A stretch of DNA of 64,000 bases from Adiantum capillus-veneris (GCA_014529385.2 CM043943.1:103326355-103390354), one strand, 5' to 3'; positions 1 to 12,689 are shown, counted from the stretch's first letter. Notes: a model not told the origin generated them from the letters alone. Program-made: numbers and translations.

Positions 1-965
<965 letters not shown>

Positions 966-1344
966 TTACCTGTCTCTTGAAATCATAGTCGTCCTCGACT
1001 ATGGGGTAGAGAAGATAAAGCATATTCATTAGTCCTTTTCCTAGGGGGTAGAGGATCCCTATGTTACCCTACGACATCGTTCCAGAATGAATGACTAGTC
1101 TATTTGGCGCTTGAGAGCCTAAGGTGCCGCAAGCATGTCTGCACATTAGTCCTATCAATCTTCCATAGTAGAGTGACAAGCTCTACTTGGTGTTTGGAAG
1201 ACGTCGTCTCCGCAAACTTAATATAAGCATGCATACTACTTCATTTTTGTGCACAATAAAGAAAAAGAGAGTCTTATAAGACAAAAACTTTCTTCATTTT
1301 TAACATTTGTACATTTGCTTACTCTAGGGAAGAATTGTAAGCAT

Positions 1345-2132
1345 TGACAAGGTTTAGGTTATCCTTTAGTCGTATGCCTTGCATCCATCTAGCATCTTCA
1401 AAAGGATAATTCTTAAACTTAATAAGATATCATCAGATAGTCTTATCGTCTCTTAGTACCTTGTCTTCATGTTGGAGAATGGACTCGGGTTGCAGCACCT
1501 CTTCTTGGTCCTCGATCTCCGGTGGGTCTTCAATAGTTGGTTCTTGAGGTGGCTCTCCTTTGTAAGGCTTTAGTAGGTATGAGCCGCATGGTTGGGCAAT
1601 TTTGAAAGGCTATCTCATTGATTGACCTAAGAATCTGGAAGGGACAATAATACCTTTTGCTAACTTAGCATAGTACTTTTGGTGTCCTGTAGGATTCTTG
1701 CACGTCGTGTGCCTTAATCGAGCCTTGGGAAATTTGAGTAGGACCCAATCATTTTCTTTAAAGGCTTGGGCTCTTCTGTGCTTGTCAGCAGCAGCCTTTT
1801 GCCTTTGTTGTGAGATAGAGGTAGCATCCTTAATCTTTTGGAAAGATTCTTTTAGGTCTCGTATCTGCAGTCAGCGAAGATCTTCCCGTGTACCTTAAAT
1901 AACAGGGGACTTTTTTATCTTCCCTCAATGACCTCAAAAGGTTCTTTTCCCGTGGAAGTATGTACATTGTTATTGTAGGCATACTCCACTAAGGGAAAGT
2001 ACTTCTCCCATTGGGATCTTTGATCTAATTCCGTTACATAGGCTTTTAGTAGATCGAGAATTGTTAGGTCAGCTATTTCACTTTGGCCATCCGTTTGCGG
2101 ATGATAGGCCGAAGAGAAGTTTAGCCTTGTCC
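1345..2132 (-). pseudogene. Integrase C-terminus and chromodomain (gypsy 1)
   Basis: Downstream of the integrase core the minus strand reads through several frames as a typical chromovirus tail. A PYKGEPPQEPT segment lies near 1570-1550, followed by an acidic stretch and a chromodomain signature, YLIKFKNYPFEDARWM, near 1400-1350. The chromodomain is thought to steer integration into marked chromatin. In-frame stops precede the signature and there is no continuous frame back to the core, so this is a relic. The assignment rests on the aromatic residues and the FEDARWM motif, common in plant Ty3/gypsy integrases. Confidence 0.75.
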
Positions 2133-2882
2133 CTAAATTCTCAAAGAGACGCTTCCAGAATTACTGGTCATTCTAGGATCCCTATCCGACACTATGGACA
2201 TTGGCAAGCCATGATACTTGAAGATTTGTGAAATGAAGAGGGTTGCCATTTGATGGGCTTTGATAGTCTTTTTGACAGGTATAAAATGAGCTTGTTTATT
2301 GAACCTGTTTACTATCATCCATATTCCCGTATTCCCATGGATAGACTTAGGCAATCCAAAGATAAAATCCATGAATATGCTCTCCCATGGTGAATTAGGG
2401 ATTGGCAAAGGTTGAAGCAATCCAGGTTGCTTCCCTCTATCAAACTTCGTCTTTTGGCATACCACACATTTAGAAACATATTCTTGTATGTTTGCTTTCA
2501 TGGTAGGCCAATAGAAATATGTTTCAATTCCTTTTAGGGTAGATTGAATCCCTCCATGCCGTGCATAAGGAGGAGCATGAGATTTATATATTACTTTCTC
2601 ACGTAATGAGCTAGTAACACATAGTCTATTGCCATAGAGAAGATAACCATCTTGTAAAGTGAATGGTTCCTCTTTCTTCCCTAATGCAAGGGCTGAAATC
2701 ACATCTCTAAAATCGGGATCAATAGCATACTCATCTATCATAGAAGATATATCATTGTGAATTGCTATGGAAACCACATTCACTCTCGGCCGTCTTGAGA
2801 GAGCATTGGCTACTTGATTATGCTTGCCAGCAATGTGAGCAATATGAAAATGGAATTGCGAAAGGAAATTTTCCCACCTCAT
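2133..2882 (-). pseudogene. RNase H end and integrase core (gypsy 1)
   Basis: The 249-codon open segment begins with the RNase H/connection end (FHIAHIAGKHNQVANALSRR). It continues into the integrase zinc module, with H...H in HAPPYARHGG and CVVCQ as the cysteine pair, and then the catalytic core: first Asp in SIFMDFIFGLPKS, second Asp in IVSDRDPRMTSN. The frame is lost soon after, before the catalytic Glu is seen. The protein would insert element cDNA into the genome. The frame ends near 2133, where a shift leads into the C-terminal part. Confidence 0.85.
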
Positions 2883-2903
2883 TTGTTTGTCGGAGAGCTT
2901 GGT

Positions 2904-3305
2904 CTACGTCATGAAGTACTTAAGACTTTGGTGATCCGTTTGCAGAATGAAAGGAATCCCCAATGAATAGTGCTTCCATGAATCTAAGGCATGTAGAACT
3001 GCGTGGAGTTTCTTTTCATATATGCCTAGAGCTTTCTCAACAGGGTCAAGCCTTTGACTTTCATAGCCTATGGAGTGACCTTCTTGGAGCAAAACAGCTA
3101 CAAGGCAATCACCACAAGCATCACATTGGTCCTCAAATGGCTTTGAGAGATCCGGTACTGTAAGCACAGGTTGAGAGATAAGCTTTTTGAAAGCATTGTT
3201 CTCCTTGGCAGACCAAGTATACCTAATGTTTTTCTTTGTTAGGTCATGTAATGGTCGTGTTATTAGTGAGAACTTTTCTATGAAGCGTCTATAGTATGCA
3301 CACAT
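2904..3305 (-). pseudogene. RNase H domain (gypsy 1)
   Basis: The open segment starts in the RT thumb (YYRRFIEKFSLITRPLHDLTKK) and enters the Ty3-type RNase H. The first acidic site sits in QCDACGDCLVAVLL, where plant elements usually read TDASGYAIGAVL, so the Asp is kept but the surroundings have drifted. The later HALDSWKHYSLG and LQTDHQSLKYF segments match the family. It would degrade the RNA strand of the RNA/DNA hybrid. Frame breaks on both sides show it is not functional. Confidence 0.85.
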
Positions 3306-3364
3306 ACCTATAAAGCTTCTTAGTTCATGAAGATTCCTTGGTTTAGGTCATCCTTTTATTACCT

Positions 3365-4098
3365 CTAACTTTGATGGATCCATTGAATGCCATCTTGAGA
3401 GATACTGTAACCTAAATATTGAATCTCTTGTAAGAAAAATTCACTTTTCTTTCGATCAACATAACGTTTATTCTCTCTTAGAACTTGAAATATTACCTGG
3501 AGGTGTTGCTTGTGTTCGTCTAATGAATTAAAGTAGATGATGATATCATCAAAGAACACTCCAGTAAAGGTTCGGTGAGGCCTAAATAGCTTCTCCATCA
3601 AACGGTTGAATGTGGCTGGTGCATTGGTCAAGCCAAAAGGCATGACAATGTATTCGTGAAGACCAAACATAGTGTGAAATGCAGTCTTTACAATGTCTTG
3701 ATCAACTATCCTTATTTGATGATAGCCACTTTTTAGGTCAATCCTACTGAAGTAGGTGGATCCTTGTAGCTTATCAAATAGGTCTTCTTCCCGTGGAACG
3801 AGAAACCTATTTTTGATAGTGATCCTATTTAGTGCTCTATAGTCGACATACATACGATATGTGCCGTCTTTCTTTTACACTAATAGCACAGGAGAACAAA
3901 ATGGAGATGATGAGCTAGGCCTAACCATGCCCTTCTCAACTGACTCATGCACTTGCCGCATAATCTCCTCTTGTTGAGCTTGAGAAACACTATAAGGAGG
4001 TTTATTAGGTGGTGAACTTCCTGGAAGAAGTTCAATTGCATGGTCATCATTGCCTCATTTAGGAGGTAGTTCACAAGGGATGTCGTCAATAAAAACAT
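3365..4098 (-). pseudogene. Reverse transcriptase (gypsy 1)
   Basis: The clean part (3365-3853) reads VDYRALNRITIKNRF, then [31 protein letters not shown] and the catalytic box [11 protein letters not shown], the plant Ty3 equivalent of YxDD. Upstream to about 4098 the start of the RT domain is readable only by changing frame and crossing stops. Relative to complete elements the palm and fingers are represented, but the open frame is broken at both ends. It would copy element RNA into cDNA. Confidence 0.88.
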
Positions 4099-4099
4099 C

Positions 4100-4720
4100 T
4101 TAAAACCCCTTGAGAAAGTTGGATAACTCTAATTCTTTGTGATTGTTTATATTTTCTTTTGCTAAAGCATTAGGTTCATTTTGAGAATCTTTAACAGAAA
4201 TCATGTACACGAAAATAGAGCTCTTTATTGACTTATTGAAAGCTTGTGTGTGTACAATGGGTATGGTGTTACCCATTTCCTTAGCATCTGTGTACATATC
4301 ATTTTCCCTGAACCAAAAGGAGATTCTCCTTTCAAGGAATTTGACATTGGCAGCCATGCGATCAAACCATGGTGCCTCTAGGATTACATCCTCATGGTTG
4401 AGAGGAGAGATAAAGAACTCCTCTTTGTCTACATAGCTTTGGACATGGAGCCTCAATTTTCCGATTAAGGGAGTGATTGAAGCTTCTTGCCCCTTGAAAG
4501 CACCGTCTGCGGGTAGGACATCTCCCATCTCATAGGCTTGTATGCCTAGCTTGGTGGCCAACTCTGTGGATATGAAATTGTGAGTAGAACCAGGGTCAAA
4601 GAGAATAAAAGCATCATGTTCTCTTACCTTTCCCCAAGCATGGCATAGAGGAGATCCTTTGTGGTGAGTTTCCTCCTCTTGGATTTTGACCATGTTAACC
4701 CTCACGCACATTCCTATCAC
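4100..4720 (-). pseudogene. Retropepsin-like protease (gypsy 1)
   Basis: The 206-codon segment contains HDAFILFDPGSTHNFISTELA near residues 35-55. This is the retropepsin active-site loop, but it has Asp-Pro-Gly where the family has Asp-Ser/Thr-Gly. A VILEAPWFDRMAANVKF segment matches the VILGMPWL...I flap-end region, with Gly changed to Ala. Both changes argue against activity. It would cleave the gag-pol polyprotein. No gag zinc knuckle lies upstream, so the copy is 5' truncated near 4730. Confidence 0.8.
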
Positions 4721-4986
4721 CTACGATAGACGCCGTATTATTTATTTGGTAGAGTCAAGTACCGGGCTTGTCGGTCCAATAGGAATGGTTAAGAGTGATC
4801 GCCGATGAGAGATGCACTCTAAAACTGGAACCTATAATGTTTGGGTAAGATTGGCTAAGTGTGGGCACCCAAATGTGAATAGGCAAGCCCATATAAAAGT
4901 CAATCTAAACCTAAAATACCTCATTCTCTATTTTGTGCAATGCAAGAAGAGTGCTCTTGCTCCATCTCCTCTCTGTCTCCCTTATG

Positions 4987-4991
<5 letters not shown>

Positions 4992-5056
<65 letters not shown>

Positions 5057-5080
5057 CTTGAGAGAGAGAGAGAGAGAGAG
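4992..5080. repeat. Compound (TG)n-(CG)n-(GA)n microsatellite
   Basis: About 29 TG units to 5050, then CGCGCG, then a GA run to 5080. A GC-rich GGCGGC segment follows. Confidence 0.97.
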
Positions 5081-5752
5081 TGATCGAGCATTGCGGCGGC
5101 ACAACGGCGGCGAGGCGGTTGAGCGCGGCGAGGCGGTGGTTCCCTCTTCTTCGCGGCGAGGAATCCTCCACGATAGCAAGCATAGAGCGGTGAGTGATAC
5201 ACCATCGTCATCTTTGAGCTTACTAGTTTAGGTTGGTTGTGTGTTTGCAGCCATTTGTGGCTCACACACAATGTACGGCAAGTCCCTTGCATTGACACGT
5301 GCGACAGACATGCACATTTTTGGCACTGTTGCCAGGAAAATTCCATACACTAAGCTTGAGCAGCACTCTATGCTGCTTTATGGTGCAATTTCAAATGTAG
5401 GAAGGTAGAGAAGGAAGGTGTGTGTGTTGAGAAGGAGTTTGTTTTGCTGCTGTGTACTGTTTTGTTAATAAGGTGTTGAAAGGTACTATGTTTTTTTGTT
5501 CATAAGGTGTTTAGAATTAAGGTAGGAGAGCTATAATGTTAGTCATGTAAGGTACAGTAAGTAGATTTGTTAGCTAATGAGTTTCTCTAGTATTGTGTTA
5601 GTGTGTAGCAGTAGCTTTGTTAGTGGTAAGTAGGTAGGTTAGGTGTGTGTGTGCTCGCGTGCGAAGCGCAGCCACGACGACCTTATCCAAAAAAATTAAA
5701 AAATTAAAAAAAATTAAAGGTAGGAGCGGGATCGAGAATATCCCCTAGACCC

Positions 5753-5796
5753 AAGCCCAAGCTCAAGCTCAGGCTCAGGCTCAGGCTCAGGCTCAG
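5753..5796. repeat. Hexamer repeat (AGCTCA/GGCTCA)n
   Basis: Two AGCTCA-like units followed by about five GGCTCA units in direct tandem. Confidence 0.9.
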
Positions 5797-6238
5797 TCCC
5801 CCTTTAAAGTTACGTATTTTAGCCTCACACGTAAGTAAAATTTGACTTGTTTGAGGACCAACGGAGCTTCGGGTAACCGAACACTGTGTTGTAAAGTACA
5901 TCACAATCCCCTGAGCAATATGCTTGTTTCGAGCTATCACATGCTCTAATCCAAAAACGGATCATTAAAAAACATCAAAAAAACGAGTGAAAACGGGCGC
6001 CTAAAAAAGTAAGCGGTTAACCTTCAAGGTTATTCGCCGACGCTTGTAGGGTACGCAAGGCACATGCATCTACGCTCTGGTTGTGTGCTAGAGACGGAGC
6101 AACTAGCAAGCAATTCGACTTACACAATTTCTCAATATCCACCTACCTTAGGTTCTGGGCCCTCGGCGGGGACCCCAAGGTAGTACCACTCAGGACCCGC
6201 ATATAGCATCTAGTGACTCTTCCTCTGACTACGACGTC

Positions 6239-8515
6239 ATGGAGGGTTACCCAATGCCTAATCCTGATAGCTCAAGCCAAGACATGCATGCCATGGGCCC
6301 ACTGTCTGAGCCGAGCATGCTTAGCCGCTTGAAGGAAACGTTTAGTAGAGCCACTCGCTCCGAACATGGAGCTAACGATATAAATGAGGGGGGTGGGGAA
6401 GTAAATTCGCCATTCATGACCCACGTAGACCCCACGCTCTTGGAAAGTGTGTACGTGAATACTCCATTCAATGCACCCCCTGACTCTTCAGAGCTATTCC
6501 CCTCCGAGGTCATATTACCTGATGGTAGAAGCCTTGCCGAAGTGCAAGAGGCTGAGCAATATATCATTGCGGCTAGGGAAAAGGAGATCGAGAGCTTACG
6601 CAAGGCGGAGCAACGAAGAGAGTTAAAATCAAAAGCCCCTATATCAATATCCTTGCTAGGAGAGCAATCGAGTGCTCCTGAATTAGCCACCACTATGGGT
6701 CAACGCATAGAGAACCACATTGTATCCAGTTCAAAGGACACCCCTAGCACCTCAAGCCTAGATGGAGCGTTCTTAAATGAGAACTGGGAGTATGAACTAC
6801 ACAAGTCACACCTATCACGTGGGTTGGTTAGATGTCCTACAATCCACAATGGGTGCTCCTAGTGTGGAGGATCAACAACAAAAAGTTTGTGAGGTCATCC
6901 ATAGGGTTATTGAGTTAGAGAGACAGAACAAGGGGATCAACATGCCTTCAATGGGTCTCATGAGATTCTTGGATACAGGGAAGGCTAAATCACCAACTTT
7001 ATCACAAATGGAGACTCCCTCGGTAAGTCCGATGGATCCTCCAAATGTTGTTTCGCCAGGGGTCTCAGTGCAATCTGAGCCCACAAGTGAGCTTTACTTT
7101 TCCAAAGTCTAGCTCATCTTTCCCTTGATGACACCATGCCTACCCCAATGATGGGCATGCCAAGAAACATGCCATGGACCTCATTTGTTAGTAAAGTACC
7201 ACTACATGGTAGCTCAATGCCTGCAACACTACCTACAAGTGTGTACCAATCGTATACACCCATGGGTCCTCGTACTCATGTAGTTCCTACCCCTCCCATT
7301 GTTTCAACAACCTATGCTCCACAACCACAACACCCAAGTTCTTATTTCCATGGGACTATATCGGCTAGCATTAGCATGTCACATCCGACGTCTGCTATGC
7401 CTAAGGCCACACATATGAACTTTGGACCGCCACATGGCACAACACCGTACCAAACATGGAACCCAAGGGCTTCCTATACGCCAATCCCAATGCCAATATC
7501 TACTCCACATGTAGTCTTTGGAGCACCTTCACCCACGGTGCCTGCTCACTTAGGTGACTTGGCAACATTTGCTCAAGTTATTGGTCGATCTATTGCTGAG
7601 AATATGCGTAACACGCCTGATAGAGAGCCTAGAAGTAAGGCACTACAAATAGCCAAGCTCACACAAAAATTTAGTGAAGACGGGGATGTGAGAAAGCATA
7701 TCGAAGTGTTTGAACAAATATGAGATTCTCTAGGAGAACACAATGACCTGCATAAGAGTAATGCTTTAAGCCTAACCTTAAGCGGGAAGGCAAAGGATTG
7801 GTATAGAACCCTAAGGGTGGAAGAAAAAACGATTTACCCTACTCTTAGGAAACTGTTCTTGAAAGAATACATACGAGAGGGAGTACTTTGGGGTGTAGCC
7901 TCTCAGGTCCAGAAAGCCCAACAAGAGGAAGGAGAGTCGGTGAGAGACTTTATTAGTTGCTTAAAGCATTTAAACTCTCGTTGTAATCCAAATGAGTGCT
8001 TCAATAATAATCAATTGCTTGATAGATTCATTAGGGGATTACGACATGAGGATATCTACAATGGCCTAGTCATTAGAGGTATCACCACTTGGGAAGCGGT
8101 CACCACCAATGCGACCCAACTGGAAGATATTATAATGAATCAAGGAGAAAGAGTGTCCGTTGACCCTAAATCTACTAGCTCTCAAGCATCGGGGCATCAA
8201 CCAATGACCCTAAAGCCTATTGCTAAGGAGCCAAAGATATCTGAGATGACTTTAGCAGATCTCACCAAGGCCATTCAAGAGAGTCTTAAAGACAATCGTG
8301 CTCCACAAAACAATCATACGTATCCAAGAAGGGAGCAACGATGGTGCTCAATATGCCATGGTCCGCATAGTACCAGTGACTACCCTAATTTTAGAATGAA
8401 ATTGAATGGGAATTGCAATGCCCGTGGAAGGTATAGTCATCAAGCTAAGGATTGCATAGTATTTAAGCGCGCAATGGCCAATAGAACAACCTTAGCATGG
8501 ACAGACACACCTTGA
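6239..8515 (+). pseudogene. Ty3/gypsy gag (gypsy 2), stop-interrupted
   Basis: Four consecutive open segments (6239-6862, 6777-7112, 7136-7723, 7817-8515) form one degraded gag. The N-terminal part is low-complexity and Pro/Met/Thr-rich. From about 7560 the capsid-like region reads RSKALQIAKLTQKFSEDGD, then KAKDWYRTL and EYIREGVLWGVAS...EEGESVRDFISCLKHL, the retrotransposon gag fold. Two zinc-knuckle-like segments follow near 8340-8455: CSICHGPHSTSDY, with the last Cys replaced by Tyr, and CNARGRYSHQAKDC, with the second Cys replaced by Arg. The protein would package element RNA. No pol follows; the element is cut near 8700 by copia sequence. Confidence 0.8.
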
Positions 8516-8729
8516 GTGCCTGCATTGATGCCGGCTCCACCTCTTGAACAAACTTCACAACACATGGTCCATAGGGCCCAAAATCTTGTTCAAACAACAC
8601 CCTTATCACGACTCACGTTGCAAAGAACGGCCCTTACGTTGCTTATCATCCCTTTGCACATAATATGCTTTGCCATAATGCGAGCTAGTCATGGTCTTTT
8701 GATGCATCTCCTATGACAAAAGTGCACTA

Positions 8730-9271
8730 GTAACATCATCATATTTTAGTGTACCATTAGGAACAGAGTTACTAACAGCTGTGCAAAAGATATCCCAAGA
8801 GGGTGGTAATAAACAAAGCAAAAAGATTGCTTTCATCTCATTATCAATGGTCATGCATTGTGCACGAATCTAGGCAAAAAAGAGAATCAAAATCATTGAT
8901 ATGGCTGGCAACGCTGACTCCTTTATACAAAGGTTGAAAATTTTTTGCATCATGAAAACCTTATTGCTAGCCATATCCTTTTTGTAAGTGTCGCATAATT
9001 TCTGCCATAAGGCATGAACAGTCTCGCATTCTAACATTGAAAAGTACACTGACTCACCAAGGTGCGGTCTAATTGTAGACCTGCATAGCTCAACAAGCTC
9101 CTTCCACTAAAACTAAGTCATGTGCGTATCTTCAGTTCTAACCACATAGGCAATAGGCAACTTTTGCTTCTTTTGGACTAGCACATCATGCATTTGGTTC
9201 TTCCAAAGCTGAAAATTAGTGCCATCAATTTTCTTTATGTCATAAATGTCACGGTCTTTGCTAGTAGACAT
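8730..9271 (-). pseudogene. Copia gag N-terminus, degraded
   Basis: On the minus strand an ATG at 9271 opens MSTSKDRDIYDIKKIDGTNF and then WKNQMHDVLVQKK, the conserved start of plant copia gag (DUF4219/UBN2 type: 'F.G.NF..W...M...L'). The frame then decays, but antisense copia gag text continues down to about 8730. No zinc knuckle or pol follows, because gypsy 2 begins there. A second, better copy of the same domain is at 12465-12689. Confidence 0.7.
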
Positions 9272-10290
9272 GGTGACAAAATTACCAAAAGATTTTGGGA
9301 AAATTTTGGTAGAGTCTCCTTTGTATTTGGGACTATATCAACGAAAATACGAGACAAAATGACCAAGTATGTTACTCACACAGCATAAAAGAGGGCAATG
9401 CCTCTCAAAAGCACACTGCATAGAGACCAACTGAGGTGCATAAGTTGTCAAATTGACCATAGACCACCAACTCGGCGTCAAAAGCACCTAGACCACTCTA
9501 TACATGTCCTATAGTGAGGCCTTGTAAGGGATGCTCCAGCTACCTGTATCACCGAAGGTATCTCCACATTTGAGAATACCCCAGCTCAATGAAAACCTCA
9601 TGCTATTGACCCTCAACAATGTAGGTTATGCAGCAAAACGTATCTCCACATTTGAGAACACCCCAACTCAATGAAAACCTCACGCTATTGACCCTCAACA
9701 ACGAAGGTTATGCAACAAAACATATAGCCAAGTCTCAGAAATGGTCCGGACTGCCATACTAGCCAAAAGATGGCTCCACAAAATCATACAATGGCGATAT
9801 CCACAAAGACGTACAAGTCTATCACATCGCTCAAACAGGCGCCAAAAGCATGTGCATGCAAAGAAATATCCCTGTGGGGAGTCAAACTACTCTCAAAAGA
9901 GCTCAAACACTGTCAAAAGTGCCAACATATGCATGCACGCATAAAAAACTTCTCCCACTAGAACCAGAATATCGCAAGCATTGAAACCTGCAGCATGTGA
10001 GTCAATGTCAATGCCATAGCCGAAGCTAAAATCGAGCTCGAGAAGCATAGAGGAAGCTAACCAAGCCTCTTTATGTACCTATACATGTACCTATATTTGT
10101 ACCTGCAGTCAAAGAAGACAATGCCATCAAATTCTCATTCTATGTGTGTGTATGAGGCCACTTTGAAAGAGGCTACACACTCTTGAATGAGCCGTGGGCT
10201 CTCATAGATAAAAGAGATTGCAACAATGGTACCTGTAAAGGCTATTGAAGCTCTGCAACACAAACTACCAAAAGAGAGCTGAAAAATGCA
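9272..10290 (-). mobile_element. Copia leader region with tandem duplication
   Basis: Untranslated leader of the minus-strand copia relic. It holds an 82-bp direct duplication and otherwise no recognisable gene. Similar text (tandem repeats, same strand, just upstream of gag) recurs at 12700-14430, which suggests related leaders. Confidence 0.5.
9558..9722. repeat. 82-bp tandem duplication
   Basis: Two adjacent copies starting at TATCTCCACATTTGAGAA (about 9559 and 9641), differing at a handful of positions. They lie in the copia leader. Confidence 0.85.
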
Positions 10291-10732
10291 GCTCCTAAAT
10301 CGTAGCTCGAATGAGGTTTTTGATGGCACGAATGTCTCCAAAAAGGGGGTAAAACCCTAGGACACTTGATGGAAACACTCTCGGAATGCTGAATTTGCTG
10401 ATGCCGAAGTGGAAACCCTGTTTGCACTCTTGAAAGTGCACGCGACGCGGAAGCAATTTCGAGAAGGAAATAGCTCTCTTACCAGATGAAGGAGAGGAGC
10501 TGGGAGCACAGCGGAAGAGGAAGATGAATAAGCACACACACTCACACACATAGGTTGGAGGGGGAGAGCTGACACACACTATGTGCCCCCTTTCTTTCTT
10601 CTCTATCTTATGCACTTAGGCACAATACACACTCTACTTTTTGTTAGTGGCTCACACAAGTGTATAGCTGTACACTTAGGGTTAGTAGCAGTTAGTGATG
10701 GGCAGTCGGCCACATGGCCATTAAACCTAACA
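10290..10732 (-). mobile_element. Probable copia LTR inserted in a coiled-coil ORF
   Basis: On the minus strand the sequence starting at 10732 reads TGTTAGGTTTAATGGCC, immediately after the open frame ...ITKLQEDKD ends. The start of this block (GGCCGACTGCCCATCACTAAC) resembles the sequence near 14600 next to a copia primer-binding site (GGCCGGTCGCCCATCACTACC). That suggests an LTR start that interrupts the ORF. The far LTR boundary was not defined. Confidence 0.4.
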
Positions 10733-11344
10733 ATCTTTATCCTCTTGCAGCTTTGTGATCTCCTCGGACACTTCAGCTATTTGCAGAGTCAATGTGTCTC
10801 TTTCAGTGTTAGCTTCCTGTAACACTTTTCTTTGTATCTCTTGCTCTCTTTCAGTGTTCTTTGCTCTCTGCATATATCCTTGCTGCTCTCTTTCAAGAGT
10901 GTCGTGCTCTCTCATCATATTCTCCTCTTGTGTTTTGAGCATGTGGTTCTCTTCTACCACAAAGAGAGATCGTGTTCTGATTCCATCTAAAATCTTATGT
11001 GCCTCTCTAACATCTTCTTCGTTGGCTACCACCACACTTCTGGTAGTAGACTCTAGCAATGGTCCGGCAAAGGGGACTTAGTGACCCATACTGAGTGGTA
11101 CTCCCACTGGAGGGGGATGCCATGGACTCTCCAGAGGTCTCCATCATGGCAGAGGTGGAATCTGCACCATCCCTCGCTCTCTGGGCGGTGATATGTGCAT
11201 TTTTGGTTCTCTTTCTTGTGTACCTCAGTCCCTGGGCTTTTCTTCAGCTTTCTCTTCCTTCTTAGTAGCCCATGGTGGTTTAGATGTTCCATAAATTGCC
11301 TCAGATGCATCCTCATATGAATATCGCTTTGAGGAGGTTGTCAT
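10733..11344 (-). pseudogene. Fragment of gypsy D-type coiled-coil ORF
   Basis: The minus strand carries YSYEDASEAIYGTS, then a KKEEKAEEK stretch, a low-complexity segment, and the heptad-rich part LESTTRSVVVANEEDVREAH...NTERDTLTLQIAEVSEEITKLQ. Each block has an equivalent in the same order in the 1091-residue ORF at 23316-26591 (GYSEEEALEAVYGIS; TKEKTKG; ERAVKLTDEDEKDMH; NERDGLILQLAEASREVT). The similarity is moderate but collinear, so this is a diverged relative. It has at least one frame change near 11060-11220 and is cut on both sides, by copia RT at about 11345 and by an LTR at 10732. Confidence 0.65.
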
Positions 11345-12689
11345 AGGTGCAAGATGCAATGTAGTCATCTTGACCATTGGAGAAAAGATCTCATCAAAAT
11401 CTATGTCTTTCTTTTGCTTGAATCCGTTAGCAACCAATCTAGCCTTATACTTAGGCTCGGGATCTTCTATCGTGTACTTCTTCACCCATTTGCAAGGCAA
11501 TTCTTGTTTAGCCTCTGGCAACTCTGCTAATTGCCAAGTCCCATTGGATGAGATTGAGTTATACTCAGATTGCATAGCCTACTCCCACTTCATGGTATCT
11601 TTTATTTGAATAGCTTTGTGATAACAAGTGGACTCACCGAAGTCAATGACTAACAAATAGTACAATCCTGGCTAAAAACGCTCAGGTGCACGAGATACAC
11701 GAGTAGATCTTCTAAGTGTTGACTGGTGGATTCCGCTCTCTTTGGAGCAACATATGTTTATGTACTTGTGGAAGGTGCATCATTAGCATGTCCATCATTC
11801 TACGTAACTGGTGGTGAGGCAACATCCTCAAATCTTACTATGTGATATTCAATCTCTTTCACTAGCTGTCTATGCATCTTAGACTCGTTGAATATCACCT
11901 TTGACTTGCATATAACCTTCTTAAATTTTGGGTGCCAGAGACACCGATCCCATCTCTCCATCCACACCATATCCAATGAAGATGCATTTGTATGATTTGG
12001 GATCCAGCTTCTTCCTAAGCTCTTCTGGCACATGTGAGAATGCCTCACACCACCCAAATACACATAACCTATCATAACTAGGTTGTTTGCATCTCCACAT
12101 CTCTTGCATTCATCCTTCTATCACACCGTGTTGAGTGGTGTGTAAGGCATGGTTAACTGTCTTCTAATGCCTCGTTACTGCAGAAGTCCTTGAACTTAGA
12201 GGAGATATACTGGCCTCCATTATCACTTTGTAAAGATTTAAGTTTTCTACCTGATTGGTTTTCTACTATGGCTAAGAATTTCTGAAAGACACTAAAGACT
12301 TCACTCTTCTGCTTCCACACCTTCCTAGTAGAGTCATCTATGAATGTTCGGAATTATAATACCCCCCCCAAAGACTTAGCAGGCATAGGTCTGCATAAGT
12401 CGCAATGAACAAGATATAGAGGACTTCCTAACTCCTTTTCTAAAGGCATTGAGGTCAACCTAGTCTATTTTTCATAAATGCAATGCTCACATATGGTCGC
12501 CATAGCATGCTCATTCAAATCTTCCCACTGATCATCAGTGTATGCACTCTTTTTCCTCTCACGTAACGATGTTATCAAGCCCTTATTGATCAACACATCT
12601 TTCATACACTGCTTCCAGATTTCAAAGTTTGCGCCATCAAACTTTTTAATGTAGTACTCATCCTTATCCAAAGCACTACTAGTAGCCAC
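11345..12689 (-). pseudogene. Copia C gag-integrase-RT relic
   Basis: Minus-strand pieces in element order. The gag start at 12689-12465 (YYIKKFDGANFEIWKQCMKD) comes first. An integrase fragment near 12420-12170 includes SPLYLVHCDLCRPM, equivalent to the LVHTDVCGPM first-Asp motif. The post-integrase segment (FSHVPEELRKKLDPKSYKCIFIGYG) lies at about 12070-11960. The RT start (NGTWQLAELPEAKQELPCKW, KARLVANGFKQKKDIDFDEIF) is at 11575-11350. Several frames and stops separate them. RT breaks off after KMTTLHLAPM at about 11345 and the next residues belong to a coiled-coil ORF, marking a recombination or insertion junction. No YVDD box or RNase H survives. Confidence 0.78.

Larger units (their letters stand above)
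966..4731 (-). mobile_element. Decayed Ty3/gypsy chromovirus (gypsy 1)
   Basis: A minus-strand pol region in the order protease, reverse transcriptase, RNase H, integrase and chromodomain, which is diagnostic of plant chromoviruses. The reading frame breaks between 4100 and 3850, near 3360, near 2890 and after 2140, so the element cannot make a full polyprotein. No gag lies upstream of the protease at 4720, and no second LTR was recognised, so the 5' part is lost. The 3' untranslated part (about 1046-1280) has an inverted relative at 38520-38760. Confidence 0.85.
4732..6238. other. Gene-free stretch with microsatellites
   Basis: No convincing gene. It holds a TG/CG/GA compound microsatellite (4992-5080), AT-rich sequence, and a short GGCTCA minisatellite. 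The last few hundred bases lead directly into a gypsy gag at 6239 and may be that element's 5' leader, but I found no clear LTR end or primer-binding site. Confidence 0.6.

Noticed and set aside
4812-5346. Several ORFs across the second TG/GA repeat
   Set aside because: Again produced by microsatellite sequence; no homologous domain and no conserved start.
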